Shown here piece by piece: positions 1-9,289 of a stretch of 64,000 bases of DNA. Within the stretch, counting starts at the first letter, position 1. Each line of letters opens with the position of its first letter. The notes under the pieces were generated by a model, which was given only the letters and a program-made list of their open reading frames with translations, had not been told where the DNA came from and searched no databases. Both the position numbers and the translations under genes were made by a program. Source of the stretch: Leifsonia sp. EB41 (GTDB lineage Bacteria; Actinomycetota; Actinomycetes; Actinomycetales; Microbacteriaceae); NCBI RefSeq assembly GCF_041262565.1, contig NZ_JBGCCJ010000001.1, positions 1,674,001 to 1,738,000 of the forward strand, given 5' to 3'.

Positions 1-1
1 G

Positions 2-1450
2 CTGTCGGCGAAGCGACCGGTGTCCACGCTCATCCCGATGCTGTTCCACGTCGACGCGGTGCACGGTCTGTACTACCTCGGCATGCACGGCTGGATCCGG
101 CTCGCGGGCGACAGTCCGTTCGCCCTGCGCCTGCCGAGCGCCGTGGCCATCGGCCTCGCGGTCGCGGCGGTCACACTGCTGGCTGGGCGCCGGGGCGGCC
201 CGAAGGCGGCGATCGTCGCCGGTCTGGTCGCCTGCGTCCTCCCCCGGATGACCTACGCGGGCGAGGAGGCGCGTTCGTTCGCGTTCACGGCCGCCGCCGC
301 GGCGTGGCTGACCCTGCTGCTGGTGTGGCTGATCGACGGCGGCGGACGCTCGGCTCCCCCGTCGGTGCGCCGCACCTGCTGGGCGGTCTACGCGGCCGGC
401 ATGGCCCTCACCTCCTACCTCTTCCTCTATACGGCGTCACTGCTGCTCGCGCATCTCGGCATCCTGCTTCTCTCCCGGGCGTCCCGGCCCACGCTTCGGG
501 CCTGGCTGATCGCCACCGGGTGCGTACTGGTGGCGCTCGCGCCGCTCCTCCTGCTCGCCTACTTCGAGCGGAGTCAGATCGGCTACCTCGCCGACCAGCC
601 CTTCGATGTGCCGAGCCTGCTGTGGCAGCCGTGGTTCGACAACGGCTGGGTGGCGCTCGTGGCCTGGGCGCTGATCCTGGTCGCGATCGGCACGTGGGTG
701 CGCAGCCGCTGGGGACGCGACGCCAAGGTGGCACGGATCGCCGGCGCGAAGCCCAGCGGCCCGGCGCCCACCGGCCCCGCACTCATCAGCGCGACGCTCG
801 TCGGCGCGACGTGGCTCATCCTGCCGACCGGGGCGATGCTGCTGATCAACCTCGTCTTCCCGATGTACACCGGGCGCTACTCCACGTTCGCCGCACCGGC
901 GGCCGCGCTGCTCATCGCGGAGGGCCTGCTCGTCGTCGGCCGGTCCGTCGCGCGACGCGGCGCGATCCCCGCCATCGCTGCGACCGGCGCCGGGGCGCTG
1001 CTGTTCATCGCGATCAGCACTCCGGCCTACCTGGGCCAGCGCGGACCGTACTCGAAGAACGACTCGGACTGGTCGGAGGTCAGCAGCGCGATGGCGTCGG
1101 TGCGACAGCCCGGCGACGCTGTCGTGTTCGACGAGTCCACCCGGCCGTCGCAGCGGCCGCGGCTCGCGATGCGTACCTACCCTGCCGGCTTCACGGGCGT
1201 CAGCGACCCGACGCTCCGGACCATCTACTCGCACAACATCGGCTGGGCCGACAAGGTCTGGACCGTCCCCCAGGCCGCCGAGCGCGGCCGCTTCGACGGC
1301 GTGACGCGGGTGTGGCTGGTCGAGAACGATGTGGACGGCCGGCTGCACAGCTACGGCCTGAGCGACCTCGAGGCGCTCGGCTTCCAGAAGACCGGGCGCA
1401 CCGTCCCGACCCACAGGAGCATGCTCATCGAGCTGACCCGCTCGAGCTGA
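2..1450 (+). CDS. Membrane glycosyltransferase, GT39/mannosyltransferase-like, 5'-truncated by window edge
   Basis: The reading frame is open to the first bases of the window, so the N-terminus is missing. A GTG at 20 is in frame, but the conserved family text continues upstream of it. The visible 482 residues hold many hydrophobic segments and the motif HVDAVHGLYYLGMH, followed by a GEEARSFAF segment. Both are typical of polytopic GT-C enzymes of the GT39 type, which move a sugar from a polyprenyl-phosphate carrier on the outer face of the membrane. The C-terminal ~120 residues are soluble and probably extracellular. The acceptor cannot be told from sequence. It lies upstream of another membrane protein, 43 bp away. 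Confidence 0.75.
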   Translation: MSAKRPVSTLIPMLFHVDAVHGLYYLGMHGWIRLAGDSPFALRLPSAVAIGLAVAAVTLLAGRRGGPKAAIVAGLVACVLPRMTYAGEEARSFAFTAAAAAWLTLLLVWLIDGGGRSAPPSVRRTCWAVYAAGMALTSYLFLYTASLLLAHLGILLLSRASRPTLRAWLIATGCVLVALAPLLLLAYFERSQIGYLADQPFDVPSLLWQPWFDNGWVALVAWALILVAIGTWVRSRWGRDAKVARIAGAKPSGPAPTGPALISATLVGATWLILPTGAMLLINLVFPMYTGRYSTFAAPAAALLIAEGLLVVGRSVARRGAIPAIAATGAGALLFIAISTPAYLGQRGPYSKNDSDWSEVSSAMASVRQPGDAVVFDESTRPSQRPRLAMRTYPAGFTGVSDPTLRTIYSHNIGWADKVWTVPQAAERGRFDGVTRVWLVENDVDGRLHSYGLSDLEALGFQKTGRTVPTHRSMLIELTRSS

Positions 1451-1493
1451 GCAGCCCCTCTCCAGGGCGGCGCCCGCTGCCTACACTCAGACC

Positions 1494-2618
1494 ATGAGGG
1501 AAGCCGTCTCGGAACACGGCGTCGGCGAGCCCGGCGCGGCCGATCGCCTCTCCCGCAGGCTGCACGCAGCCTCCGTGGAGTCGCTGGCGATGGGCGCGGG
1601 TGGCCTCGCGTTCGTGGCCGTCTGCCTGATCGCCTTCTTCGTCTTCGCCGGACACAACCTCTCCATCTCGGGCGCGGGCTCGGTCGGCCAGTTCGCGGCG
1701 ATCGCCTGCTGCGCCGTGACCCTGGTGGTCTACGGCGGCGGACGGGTCGCGACCTGGAGCATCCCCTGGTACAGCCGCCCCAAGGAGCACCGCTCCCGGA
1801 TCGGCGCCGCGATCGAGGTGTTCGACTCGCTCGCCATCGCGGTCGCGCACGCCGTCGTGGTGCTGCTGCTCTGGACCGTGCTGAGCGACGTGCTCGCCCG
1901 CAGCTTCCAGGACGCCCAGGTCTTCGCCATCCCGGCGACCCTGCTGGTCGGCACGGCGGCCGCGGTCACCGGCTACTACGTGTTCCTCGCGGCGGCGAAC
2001 ATGAATCCCCTGCTGCTGTCGGCGGTGCTGGCGGTGTTCCTCGTCGTCGGGGCGCTGACCAGCATGCTGACGGCCTCCAACCCGCACTGGTGGCGACAGA
2101 ACCTCAGCGTGCTGGGCATCACGGACGACTGGTCGTCGGCGACCTTCAACATCACGGTGATCGTGGGCGGCGTCCTCGTCACGGCCATCGCCCGCTACGC
2201 CACCGACAGCGGGCACGACCGGCGCCCGTCGCGCGGCGAGCTGCAGGTCCGCGCCGCGCTGGTGGTCGTCGGCGCGATGCTCGCCTGCGTCGGGCTCTTC
2301 CCGGTCAACCACTTCTTCCTGCTGCACAACACGGCGGCGACCGGAATGGCCGTCGTGTTCTGCGTGCTCGCGGTCGGCATCCGCTGGGCGATGCCGCACC
2401 TCCCCCGCACCTTCTACGTGCTCGGCTGGGTGTTCATCGGCGTGATCGTGCTGGTGACGCTGTTCTTCGCCGTGGGGTACTACAACCTGACCGCGGTGGA
2501 GCTGGTGGCTGCCGTGCTGATCTTCAGCTGGATCATCGTGTTCCTGCGGGTGAGCGTGGCGGCGAGAACGGACGTGCGGGGGGACGCTTCCGCCGTCACT
2601 CCCCCTCGACCGGCCTGA
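1494..2618 (+). CDS. Multi-pass membrane protein, possibly DUF998-like
   Basis: This is a 374-aa protein with about eight to nine hydrophobic segments and almost no soluble domain. The segment LFPVNHFFLLHNTAATGMA, an H-x2-A-type motif within a membrane helix, resembles DUF998 proteins, whose function is unknown. The start is the ATG at 1494 and lies 43 bp after the preceding glycosyltransferase. Its last 23 bp overlap the 3' end of the convergent SRAP gene. No catalytic residue can be assigned; a sensor or transporter role cannot be excluded. Confidence 0.6.
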   Translation: MREAVSEHGVGEPGAADRLSRRLHAASVESLAMGAGGLAFVAVCLIAFFVFAGHNLSISGAGSVGQFAAIACCAVTLVVYGGGRVATWSIPWYSRPKEHRSRIGAAIEVFDSLAIAVAHAVVVLLLWTVLSDVLARSFQDAQVFAIPATLLVGTAAAVTGYYVFLAAANMNPLLLSAVLAVFLVVGALTSMLTASNPHWWRQNLSVLGITDDWSSATFNITVIVGGVLVTAIARYATDSGHDRRPSRGELQVRAALVVVGAMLACVGLFPVNHFFLLHNTAATGMAVVFCVLAVGIRWAMPHLPRTFYVLGWVFIGVIVLVTLFFAVGYYNLTAVELVAAVLIFSWIIVFLRVSVAARTDVRGDASAVTPPRPA

Positions 2619-3309
2619 TCAGCTCCGGCCCGTCCCCCACCACCGGCCCGACCCGGTCGAAGACCAGCGCGTCCGCCACGGGCAGCGCCGCGCGCACGGC
2701 CTCGTCGACCAGCGCCTGGTCGCCGACCACCGTGGGGTCGATCCAGTGGTCCCAGAGCTCGCGCGGCAGCGGCACCGGGTTGCGGTCGTGGATGTCCGAC
2801 AGCGTCTGCACGGCGTCCGAGGTGAGGATGGTCGCCGTGAGGTGCCAGCGCTCGGGGTCGTCGCGGGACATCGCCGGGTCGGCCCACCACGCATACAGCC
2901 CGGCGAAGCCCAGGAGGTCGCCGTCGGCCGAGTGGATGAAGTACGGCGTCTTCTTCTTGGTGGCCGGGTCGGTCTGCCACTCGTAGTAGCCGCGGGCCGG
3001 GATGATCGCGCGGCGGGAGGCCACGGACGCCTTGAACATCGGCTTCTCCGCCGCGGTCTCGGCGCGGGCGTTGAAAGTCGGCACCTTGGTCTTGAGTTCC
3101 TTCGACCAGGACGGCACGAGCGACCAGCGGGCGAGCTCCAGGCGGCGGACGCTCGGCTCCTCGCCCCGCTTGCTCTCCAGGAACACCGGGATGGGGTCGG
3201 TCGGCGCGATGTTCCAGCTCGGGCGCCAGTCGCGGAAGTCCCCGCCCTCCGCGACGAAGTCCTGGATCATGTCGTCGGTCTCTTTGTCCAACGCGAAGCG
3301 CCCGCACAT
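2596..3309 (-). CDS. yedK: SRAP / YedK-HMCES family protein (abasic-site DNA crosslinking)
   Basis: The 237-aa protein begins MCGRF, so Cys2 becomes the N-terminal residue after Met removal; it is the nucleophile that forms a thiazolidine crosslink with abasic sites in single-stranded DNA. Other family residues are visible: Asn in TFNARAET, Glu in GYYEW and His in IHDRNPVPL. Length fits the family (about 220-240 aa). Known role: shielding abasic sites in ssDNA during replication. The gene stands alone on the minus strand, convergent and slightly overlapping with the membrane protein gene. No SOS box was recognised upstream. Confidence 0.92.
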   Translation of the reverse strand: MCGRFALDKETDDMIQDFVAEGGDFRDWRPSWNIAPTDPIPVFLESKRGEEPSVRRLELARWSLVPSWSKELKTKVPTFNARAETAAEKPMFKASVASRRAIIPARGYYEWQTDPATKKKTPYFIHSADGDLLGFAGLYAWWADPAMSRDDPERWHLTATILTSDAVQTLSDIHDRNPVPLPRELWDHWIDPTVVGDQALVDEAVRAALPVADALVFDRVGPVVGDGPELIRPVEGE

Positions 3310-3731
3310 GCTGCCAGCTTAGGCGCGACCTCCGACAGCAGGGGGGTGCGCGGATCGCCCACGCCCCCCGAACGCGGGTGCCCGCCCTCCATAAAAACGA
3401 TGTATTCTCACCTTTGTGAATAGGTGAGAAACAATCACTTTACGGCGGGAGAACGACCCGGACCCGGCGCGAATGGTCTCCACCTGTTCATCTCAACCCG
3501 AAAAAGCACCATCCGAACCCAGGGACGACCCGTGAACCCGACACGATCGCACCGAGCGCCTCACGCTCTCGACCCCAGCAGGGGCGCGCGGAGCATGTGG
3601 AGCACAGGTCGTCCCTTGCGGAACGGAGCCGGCGGCGGTGAATCCGTTCGAGACCACGGTTTCCCCCAAGCCGCCGTCGGCTCTTCCACGCGCGCCCTCG
3701 TGGCGCACCCCGCGGAGACGGAGGCGGCCCA
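3310..3731. other. Long intergenic region at the head of the EPS locus
   Basis: This 422-bp gap separates the divergent SRAP gene and the EPS priming transferase. It contains a low-GC block (about 3390-3450) with a compound palindrome (listed separately). It is followed by about 290 bp of leader in which the only coding candidate is a short low-confidence ORF ending at 3735. The long distance from palindrome to start codon suggests a long 5' leader or an internal small gene. No riboswitch class was recognised. Confidence 0.5.
3403..3437. promoter_or_regulatory. Compound palindromic operator upstream of the EPS operon
   Basis: TTCTCACCT (3405-3413) and AGGTGAGAA (3422-3430) form a perfect 9-bp inverted repeat with an 8-bp spacer. 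A second nested repeat pairs TATTC (3403-3407) with GAATA (3418-3422). Immediately downstream, TGAG-AAACA-ATCA (3425-3437) is a one-mismatch copy of the TGAG-N5-CTCA motif found at five other places in this locus. The arrangement TTCTCAC ... AATAGGTGAG recurs at 26145-26183. Operator function is inferred; the cognate regulator is not in the window. Confidence 0.6.
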
Positions 3732-3735
3732 GTGA
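3532..3735 (+). CDS. Possible small leader ORF (67 aa), unrecognised
   Basis: An ORF starting at GTG 3532, with AGGGACG about 8 nt upstream, ends in a TGA that overlaps the GTG start of the priming transferase (GTGA at 3732-3735). That overlap is the coupling style used across this locus. The product is basic and low in complexity with no recognisable domain. Against it: the frame also stays open upstream to 3424, inside the operator, as expected of random high-GC sequence. It could be chance. Confidence 0.2.
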   Translation: MNPTRSHRAPHALDPSRGARSMWSTGRPLRNGAGGGESVRDHGFPQAAVGSSTRALVAHPAETEAAQ

Positions 3736-5257
3736 CCGTCCTCCGCCCCCGCCTCGGCACGCTCACCCACGCGCACGCCAACGCCCGCCCGCTCAGCTCC
3801 GAGCGGAGCTGGGCCAAGCACTACCGCTACCGCCTGCTCGCGACCGACACCGCCCTCATCCTCCTGAGCACGATCGGCGCGATCTTCGTGCGCTTCGGCT
3901 TCGAGGACACCCCGACCACCACGGGGGACGGCTTCCGCGTCGACTACCTCACCGTCTCGCTGCTCATCGCGGCCACCTGGCTGTTCGCCCTCACGGCCTA
4001 CCACACACCCGGGACCCGCGCGTCGTGGGCGTCGGCGTCACCGAGTACCGTCGCGTCGTGGCGGCCACGGCCATCACCTTCGGGCTGCTCGCCATCTTCT
4101 TCCTCGTGGGCAAGGTCGACATCGCCCGCGGCTACTTCGTCCTCGCCCTCCCGCTCGGGATGGGCGGCGTGCTGTTCTCGCGCTGGCTGTGGCGACACTG
4201 GCTGATCCGGCAGCGCACGTTCGACCACTACCTCTCCTGCGCGCTGGTGGTGGGCCGCTTCGACGACGTCGACACGGTCGTGCGCCAGATCCACGCGAAC
4301 TCGGGAGCGGCATACAACGTCGTAGGCGCCGCTCTCGACACCGGTAAGCGGAAAGGCGCCAAGAAGGATGCGGAGCTGAGCCGCCGCATCGCCTCCCCGG
4401 AGCGGGAGGTGCCCGTCGTCTCGGACCTGTCGGGGGTCGCAGAGGCGGCCGCCCGGCTCGGCGTCGACACCGTGATCGTCGCCGGCCGGGCGCTCAGCGG
4501 CGGGGACTTCGTCCGCCGCCTGGCGTGGAAGCTGGAGGGGACGGCGACCGAGCTGGTGCTCGCGGCGCCGCTGACCGACATCGCGGGCCCGCGCATCCAC
4601 TTCCGGCCGGTCGAGGGGCTCCCGCTCATCCAGGTCGAGATCCCGCAGTTCGAGGGCGGCAAGCACGTGCTCAAGCGCGCCTTCGACTTCTTCGCGTCCG
4701 GGCTCGCGCTGATCCTGCTCTCCCCGCTCTTCCTCGCCGTCGCGATCGCGATCAAGCTGGACGACGGCGGCCCGGTCATCTTCTCGCAGGAGCGCGTCGG
4801 CCGCGGGGGCGAGAAGTTCCGGATGCTCAAGTTCCGGTCGATGTGCGTCGACGCGGAGGCCAGGCTCGCCGAGCTCCAGGCGAAGAACGAGGGCAATGGC
4901 CTCCTCTTCAAGCTGCACGACGACCCGCGGGTGACCCGCGTCGGCCGGACGCTGCGCAAGTACTCGCTGGACGAGCTCCCGCAGATCCTCAACGTCTTCC
5001 TCGGCGACATGAGCCTCGTCGGGCCCCGGCCGCCCCTCCCCGCGGAGGTCGCCGGCTACGAGAACCACGTGCACAGACGCCTCTACATCAAGCCTGGACT
5101 GACCGGGATGTGGCAGGTCAACGGACGATCGGACCTCTCCTGGCAGGAGAGCGTCCGCCTAGACCTCTACTACGTGGAGAACTGGTCGCTCACCGGCGAC
5201 CTCGTCATCATGTGGCGCACCGTGAAGGTGCTGACGCATCCCGTCGGGGCGTACTGA
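3732..5257 (+). pseudogene. EPS priming glycosyltransferase (polyprenyl glycosylphosphotransferase), frameshifted
   Basis: This enzyme would load the first sugar-1-phosphate onto undecaprenyl phosphate. From GTG 3732 (GGAGGC upstream) the frame encodes membrane segments up to AYHT near 4006. The homologous text then continues in another frame, as RDPRVVGVGVTEYRR from about 4010, through a nucleotide-binding-like middle region. The full C-terminal sugar-transferase domain follows (KRAFDFFASG, KFRSM, VGPRPPLP, GLTGMWQVNGRSD). Removing 2 nt from CCACACACCC at 4001-4010 restores one ORF of about 508 codons, a normal family length. The cause may be a sequencing error, a genuine mutation or slippage of the short CA run. 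The 3' half could still be made alone if internal initiation occurs. Its end overlaps the next start (TGATG at 5255-5259). Confidence 0.8.
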
Positions 5258-6462
5258 TGCGCGCGGCAGACGGCCGCCCGCTCCGGGTGGCGATGATCGG
5301 CACCCGCGGGGTTCCCGCGGCCTATGGCGGCTTCGAGACGGCGGTCGAGGAGATCGGCAGGCGGATGGCCGCCGACGGCGCCGAGATCACCGTGTACTGC
5401 AGGACGAAGAAGGGCGCGGAGCGTCCGTCCGCGTATGAGGGGATGCGGCTGGTCCACCTCCCGGCTCTGCGGTCGAAGACGCTGGAGACGCTCAGCCACA
5501 CCGGGCTGTCCGTGCTGCACGCCGTGCTCCGCCGCCGGTACGACGCCGCGTTCGTCTTCAACGCCGCCAACTCGCCATTCCTCCCGGTGCTCCGGATCGC
5601 CAGGATCCCGGTCGCCGTCCACGTCGACGGGCTCGAGTGGAAGCGCGGCAAGTGGGGGCGGGTCGGCCGCAAGTACTACCGCGTGGCCGAGTCTCTGGCC
5701 GTGCGCTGGGCCGACGCACTCATCGCCGATGCCCAGGGGATCGCCGACTACTACGAGCGCGAGTTCGGCGTGGACACGACACTGCTGACGTACGGCGCGA
5801 AGGCGATCGACGCGGCCCCGGACCAGCGACTCCTGGGCTTGGGGCTGGAACCCGGCGCGTATCACCTCGTCGTCGCCCGGTTCGAGCCGGAGAACCACGT
5901 CGACGTCATCGTCGACGGCTATCGCCGCAGCTCGGCCCGGCTGCCGCTCGTGGTCGTCGGCTCCGCGCCGTACGCGGCCGAGTACTCGCGGAGGATCGCG
6001 GAGCTCGCCGAGGGCGACGAGCGCATCCGCATGCTGGGCGGGGTGTGGGACCAGGAGCTCCTGGACCAGCTCTACGCCAACGCGCTGACCTACCTGCACG
6101 GGCACTCGGTCGGCGGAACGAATCCGTCCCTCCTGCGCGCGATGGGAGCCGCCACCGCGGTCACCGCCTACGACGTCGACTTCAACCGCGAGGTCGCCGG
6201 TCCGGACGCCCGATACTTCGGCGACCCCGACGACGTGCGCGAATGCGTCGAGGCTGCGGAGATCGACCCCGGATCCACAAAGTCTGCTGGGAGTAGGCTT
6301 CAAGAAAGAGCCCTCGAACGCTACGATTGGGACCTCGTGGCGAGGGGGTATACAGACCTGGCAGTGCACCTCCAAGAGGGGCACAGTTCCGCGGGAGCCC
6401 GGTCGAGAAAGCGCTCTTCCCCAGTGGTGGCGGAGGTGTTCTCGGAGACGACCTCAGCCTGA
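5257..6462 (+). CDS. Glycosyltransferase family 4, DUF1972-type
   Basis: A 401-aa cytoplasmic glycosyltransferase. The N-terminus MIGTRGVPAAYGGFETAVEE is the signature of the DUF1972 N-terminal domain of GT4 enzymes, often rhamnosyl- or glucosyltransferases in EPS and teichuronic clusters. A Rossmann-like C-terminal half holds the donor-site region (HGHSVGGTNPSLLRAM). The start overlaps the stop of the priming transferase (TGATG), so it probably adds the second sugar. The last ~40 residues (after LQEG) are polar, basic and Ser-rich and look like an extra tail. Donor sugar unknown. Confidence 0.88.
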   Translation: MRAADGRPLRVAMIGTRGVPAAYGGFETAVEEIGRRMAADGAEITVYCRTKKGAERPSAYEGMRLVHLPALRSKTLETLSHTGLSVLHAVLRRRYDAAFVFNAANSPFLPVLRIARIPVAVHVDGLEWKRGKWGRVGRKYYRVAESLAVRWADALIADAQGIADYYEREFGVDTTLLTYGAKAIDAAPDQRLLGLGLEPGAYHLVVARFEPENHVDVIVDGYRRSSARLPLVVVGSAPYAAEYSRRIAELAEGDERIRMLGGVWDQELLDQLYANALTYLHGHSVGGTNPSLLRAMGAATAVTAYDVDFNREVAGPDARYFGDPDDVRECVEAAEIDPGSTKSAGSRLQERALERYDWDLVARGYTDLAVHLQEGHSSAGARSRKRSSPVVAEVFSETTSA

Positions 6463-6488
6463 GTGACGGCATCGCGGCGGTTCGACAT

Positions 6489-6527
6489 CGGCGTGCTGGT
6501 AGTGAATACTCCCATATCAGCACGCCG
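6489..6527 (+). promoter_or_regulatory. Hairpin in the leader of the beta-helix protein gene
   Basis: CGGCGTGCTG (6489-6498) and CAGCACGCCG (6518-6527) form a perfect 10-bp stem, extendable by G-T and A-T pairs, around a loop of about 19 nt. It lies 27 bp after the GT4 stop and 73 bp before the beta-helix start. There is no U-run after it, so it is a poor intrinsic terminator. It could be an attenuator, an mRNA stabiliser or a protein site. Confidence 0.45.
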
Positions 6528-6599
6528 CCTTCGGAAACCCCCCTTTTGCCATGTCCGGCTGCCATCCCTACCCGAGGCGGCGGGAAACACACCCCGCTT

Positions 6600-9197
6600 A
6601 TGACGCGCAACAACCGCGAATTCCCCCACGGTCGGCACGCTGCCACCAGCCACACATCCGAAAACAAGAACACGAAGCCCCGCGCCAGGACGGCGGCGAT
6701 CGCCGCTGCCGTGGCGGCCGCGATCGCTCTCCCCGCCGGGATGGGCGTCGCTGCCGCCGTCGCCGCGCCCGCCCCCCTCGTCTCCGACTCGTTCACCCGG
6801 ACCGTCGGCTCGGGCTGGGGCACCGCCAACGCCGGCGGCGCGTACTCGCTGACGAACGCGTCCGCGAGCTCAGTCTCGGCCGGCAAAGGCGTCTTCACGT
6901 TCGCCAGGCCCGGCACCAGCGCCAGCTCGGTTCTGCGCTCGGTCTCGGCCTCCGACGTGACGTCCTCGGTCAAATTCACCGTCCCGGTGCTGCCCACGAA
7001 GGGCTCCGGCATCTCCGCCGCCCTCCAGGAGCGCGTGTCGGGCTCCAGCCGATATGAGGCGATGATCCGCTTCACCGCATCGAAGACGATCACGCTGCAG
7101 ATCCGCCGGATCGACGGCTCGGCCGACACGCACATCGTCGCAGAGCGCCAGGTCGCTTCGAACGTGACCGCCGGCACCGCGTACACGCTCGACTTCGCCG
7201 CCACCGGTTCGTCGCCGGTGTCGCTCAAGGCCCGCGTCACGCCCGACGGAGCCACTCCCGGCGCCTGGCAGGCCACCGGCACCGACTCCAGCGCCAAGCG
7301 CCTGAGCAGCGGTTCCGTCGGCATCTGGTCGTACCTGTCCAAGAGCTCGACGCCAGCCAAGGTCGTCGTGGACGACCTGACCGCGACCTCGGGCGCTCCG
7401 TCCGCCCCGGCGACGAGCACCCCCACTCCGAGCACGCCGGCCACGACGCCCACCGCCACCCCGACCCCGTCGGCAACGCCGACCGTCACCCCGACCACTC
7501 CGGCCGCCCCCTCGGCTCCGTCGACGCCGTCGGCTCCGTCCGGCGCGTCGAACGGCGTCTCGACGACCGGCGCCCGCCACGCGGTGGGCTCGGCCGCCAT
7601 CGGCTCGACCAACTACGCCATCCCCTCCGGCGCGGTCTTCGCCTCGGCGACCGCCGGCGCCGGCGGCAACGGCAGCCAGTCCAGCCCGTTCGCCACGGCC
7701 CAGGCCGCGGTGAACGCCGCACCGAACGGTGCGACCGTCGTCCTGCGCGGCGGCACCTACCACGAGACCGTGGCCGTGCCCTCCGGCAAGAAGCTCACCA
7801 TCCAGAACTACCCCGGTGAGGCCGTCTGGTTCGACGGCAGCCAGAGCTGGGGCGGCTGGAGCGCGTCCGGGTCCAGCTGGGTCTCCGGCGGCTACAACTA
7901 CGCCTTCGACACCAGCCCGTCGTTCAGCGGCGGTCTGAGCGACGCGTCGCGGTACCTCTCGCCGTCGTACCCGATGGCGGCGACGCCCGACCAGGTGTTC
8001 GTCGACGGCGTCTCGCAGCGCCAGGTCTCCTCGCGCAGCGCCGTGGTCGCCGGCACGTTCTACGCCGACAAGACCGCGAAGCAGCTCGTCCTCGGCACCA
8101 ACCCCAACGGGCACTCGGTGCGGGTCAGCACCCTCCAGCAGGCGATGACCATCCAGGGCGCGGGCACGACCGTGCGCGGAATCGGCTTCGAGCGCTACGC
8201 CGTCTCGGCGAAGCAGATGGGCGCCGTCACTGCCCAGGTCGACGGCATCACGCTGGAGAACCTGACGATCGTGGACAACGCGACCATCGGCCTCTACACC
8301 TGGGGCACGAACAACACCCTGCGCAACCTGACGATCGCCCGCAACGGGATGCTCGGCGCCGGTGCGAACGGCGCCTACGGCCTCCAGGCCAGCGGACTGC
8401 TCGTGGCGGACAACAACAGCGAGCACTTCAAGCAGGAGCCCGTCTCCGGCGGCCTCAAGATCACGCGCACCCGCACCGTCTCGGTCACGAACAGCGCCTT
8501 CCTGCGCAACGCGACGACCGGACTGTGGCTGGACGAGTCGGTGTACGACGCGACCATCGCCGGCAACGACTTCGTCTCCAACGGAGGCGACGGCATGGAG
8601 GCGGAGCTCTCGGCGCACGTCACGGTGGCGAACAACGTCGCCAACGACAACACCGGCAACGGGATCCGGTTGTTCGACACCTCGGACAGCGCGATCTGGA
8701 ACAACACCGCTCAGCGCAACAACCGGAACATCGCGCTCATGCAGGACGCGCGCCGCGAGACCAACCTCTCGGTGCCCGGCCACGACCCGAAGCGGCCGCA
8801 GCCGGACCCGACGTTCACCTGGGTGCTCGGCAACATCAGCATCTCGAACAACGTGCTGGCGGACGCGAAGGGCATCGCCCAGTTCACCGTGGAGGACCAG
8901 GCCCACGTCCTGTCCGCCGGATCGATGAACCTGACGGTCAACGGCAACCTGTACCACCGGACGACGGCGGGCTCGCCCTCCGTCGACATCGACTGGCAGC
9001 TGACGCCGACCTCGATGAAGGGCTACGCGACCGCCGCAGCGTTCGCCGCCGCGACCGGTCAGGACTCCGCGTCTCAGTCAGTCACCGGCGCGAGCCCGAT
9101 GACGGCGCAGCCGACCTCGACGGCCCGGCCGCTCCCGTCCTCCATCGCGAGCGTGGTCGGCCAGCCGACCGGCACCGTGCACCTCGGCTCCTGGTGA
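6600..9197 (+). CDS. Secreted parallel beta-helix protein with N-terminal LamG-like module (putative EPS lyase/hydrolase)
   Basis: From ATG 6600 the product is 865 aa. A long basic N-region and a hydrophobic Ala-rich segment form a signal peptide (cut likely near AAPAP). Residues ~60-260 form a module starting SDSFTRTVGSGWG that recurs at the C-terminus of the PKD protein at 19591-24345. A Pro/Thr/Ser linker follows (~265-315), then a right-handed beta-helix region with GGNGSQSSPFATAQAAV and NGATVVLRGGTYHE and Asn-rich repeats such as NNTLRNLTIARNG. This resembles DUF1565/pectate-lyase-fold proteins. It probably cleaves or binds the polysaccharide made by the locus; the catalytic residues were not identified. 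The frame continues upstream to 6327, but only 6600 gives a proper signal peptide. Confidence 0.8.
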   Translation: MTRNNREFPHGRHAATSHTSENKNTKPRARTAAIAAAVAAAIALPAGMGVAAAVAAPAPLVSDSFTRTVGSGWGTANAGGAYSLTNASASSVSAGKGVFTFARPGTSASSVLRSVSASDVTSSVKFTVPVLPTKGSGISAALQERVSGSSRYEAMIRFTASKTITLQIRRIDGSADTHIVAERQVASNVTAGTAYTLDFAATGSSPVSLKARVTPDGATPGAWQATGTDSSAKRLSSGSVGIWSYLSKSSTPAKVVVDDLTATSGAPSAPATSTPTPSTPATTPTATPTPSATPTVTPTTPAAPSAPSTPSAPSGASNGVSTTGARHAVGSAAIGSTNYAIPSGAVFASATAGAGGNGSQSSPFATAQAAVNAAPNGATVVLRGGTYHETVAVPSGKKLTIQNYPGEAVWFDGSQSWGGWSASGSSWVSGGYNYAFDTSPSFSGGLSDASRYLSPSYPMAATPDQVFVDGVSQRQVSSRSAVVAGTFYADKTAKQLVLGTNPNGHSVRVSTLQQAMTIQGAGTTVRGIGFERYAVSAKQMGAVTAQVDGITLENLTIVDNATIGLYTWGTNNTLRNLTIARNGMLGAGANGAYGLQASGLLVADNNSEHFKQEPVSGGLKITRTRTVSVTNSAFLRNATTGLWLDESVYDATIAGNDFVSNGGDGMEAELSAHVTVANNVANDNTGNGIRLFDTSDSAIWNNTAQRNNRNIALMQDARRETNLSVPGHDPKRPQPDPTFTWVLGNISISNNVLADAKGIAQFTVEDQAHVLSAGSMNLTVNGNLYHRTTAGSPSVDIDWQLTPTSMKGYATAAAFAAATGQDSASQSVTGASPMTAQPTSTARPLPSSIASVVGQPTGTVHLGSW

Positions 9198-9239
9198 GCC
9201 TTCGGGGCGACGCCTGACCGCGTAGCCCCGCCTCGCGCG

Positions 9240-9269
9240 AAGCCCCGCCTCCTCAGGGAGGCGGGGCTT
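9240..9269. terminator. Bidirectional terminator hairpin
   Basis: AAGCCCCGCCTCC (9240-9252) pairs perfectly with GGAGGCGGGGCTT (9257-9269) around a TCAG loop. It lies between the convergent beta-helix and phosphatase genes and can serve both. Confidence 0.8.
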
Positions 9270-9289
9270 CGTCGTATGGCGACCGCCGC

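Noticed and set aside
20-22. GTG at 20 as the start of the first glycosyltransferase
   Set aside because: The frame is open before it and family text (AKRPVSTLIPMLFHVDAVHG) runs through it; the gene is cut by the window edge.
3638-4010. Start of the priming transferase at GTG 3638 in the downstream frame
   Set aside because: The translated text before 4010 is Pro/Arg-rich with no membrane segment, whereas frame 3732 gives the expected membrane helices.
6327-6599. Longer N-terminus for the beta-helix protein (TTG 6327)
   Set aside because: It would bury the signal peptide about 90 residues inside and overlaps the preceding GT gene.
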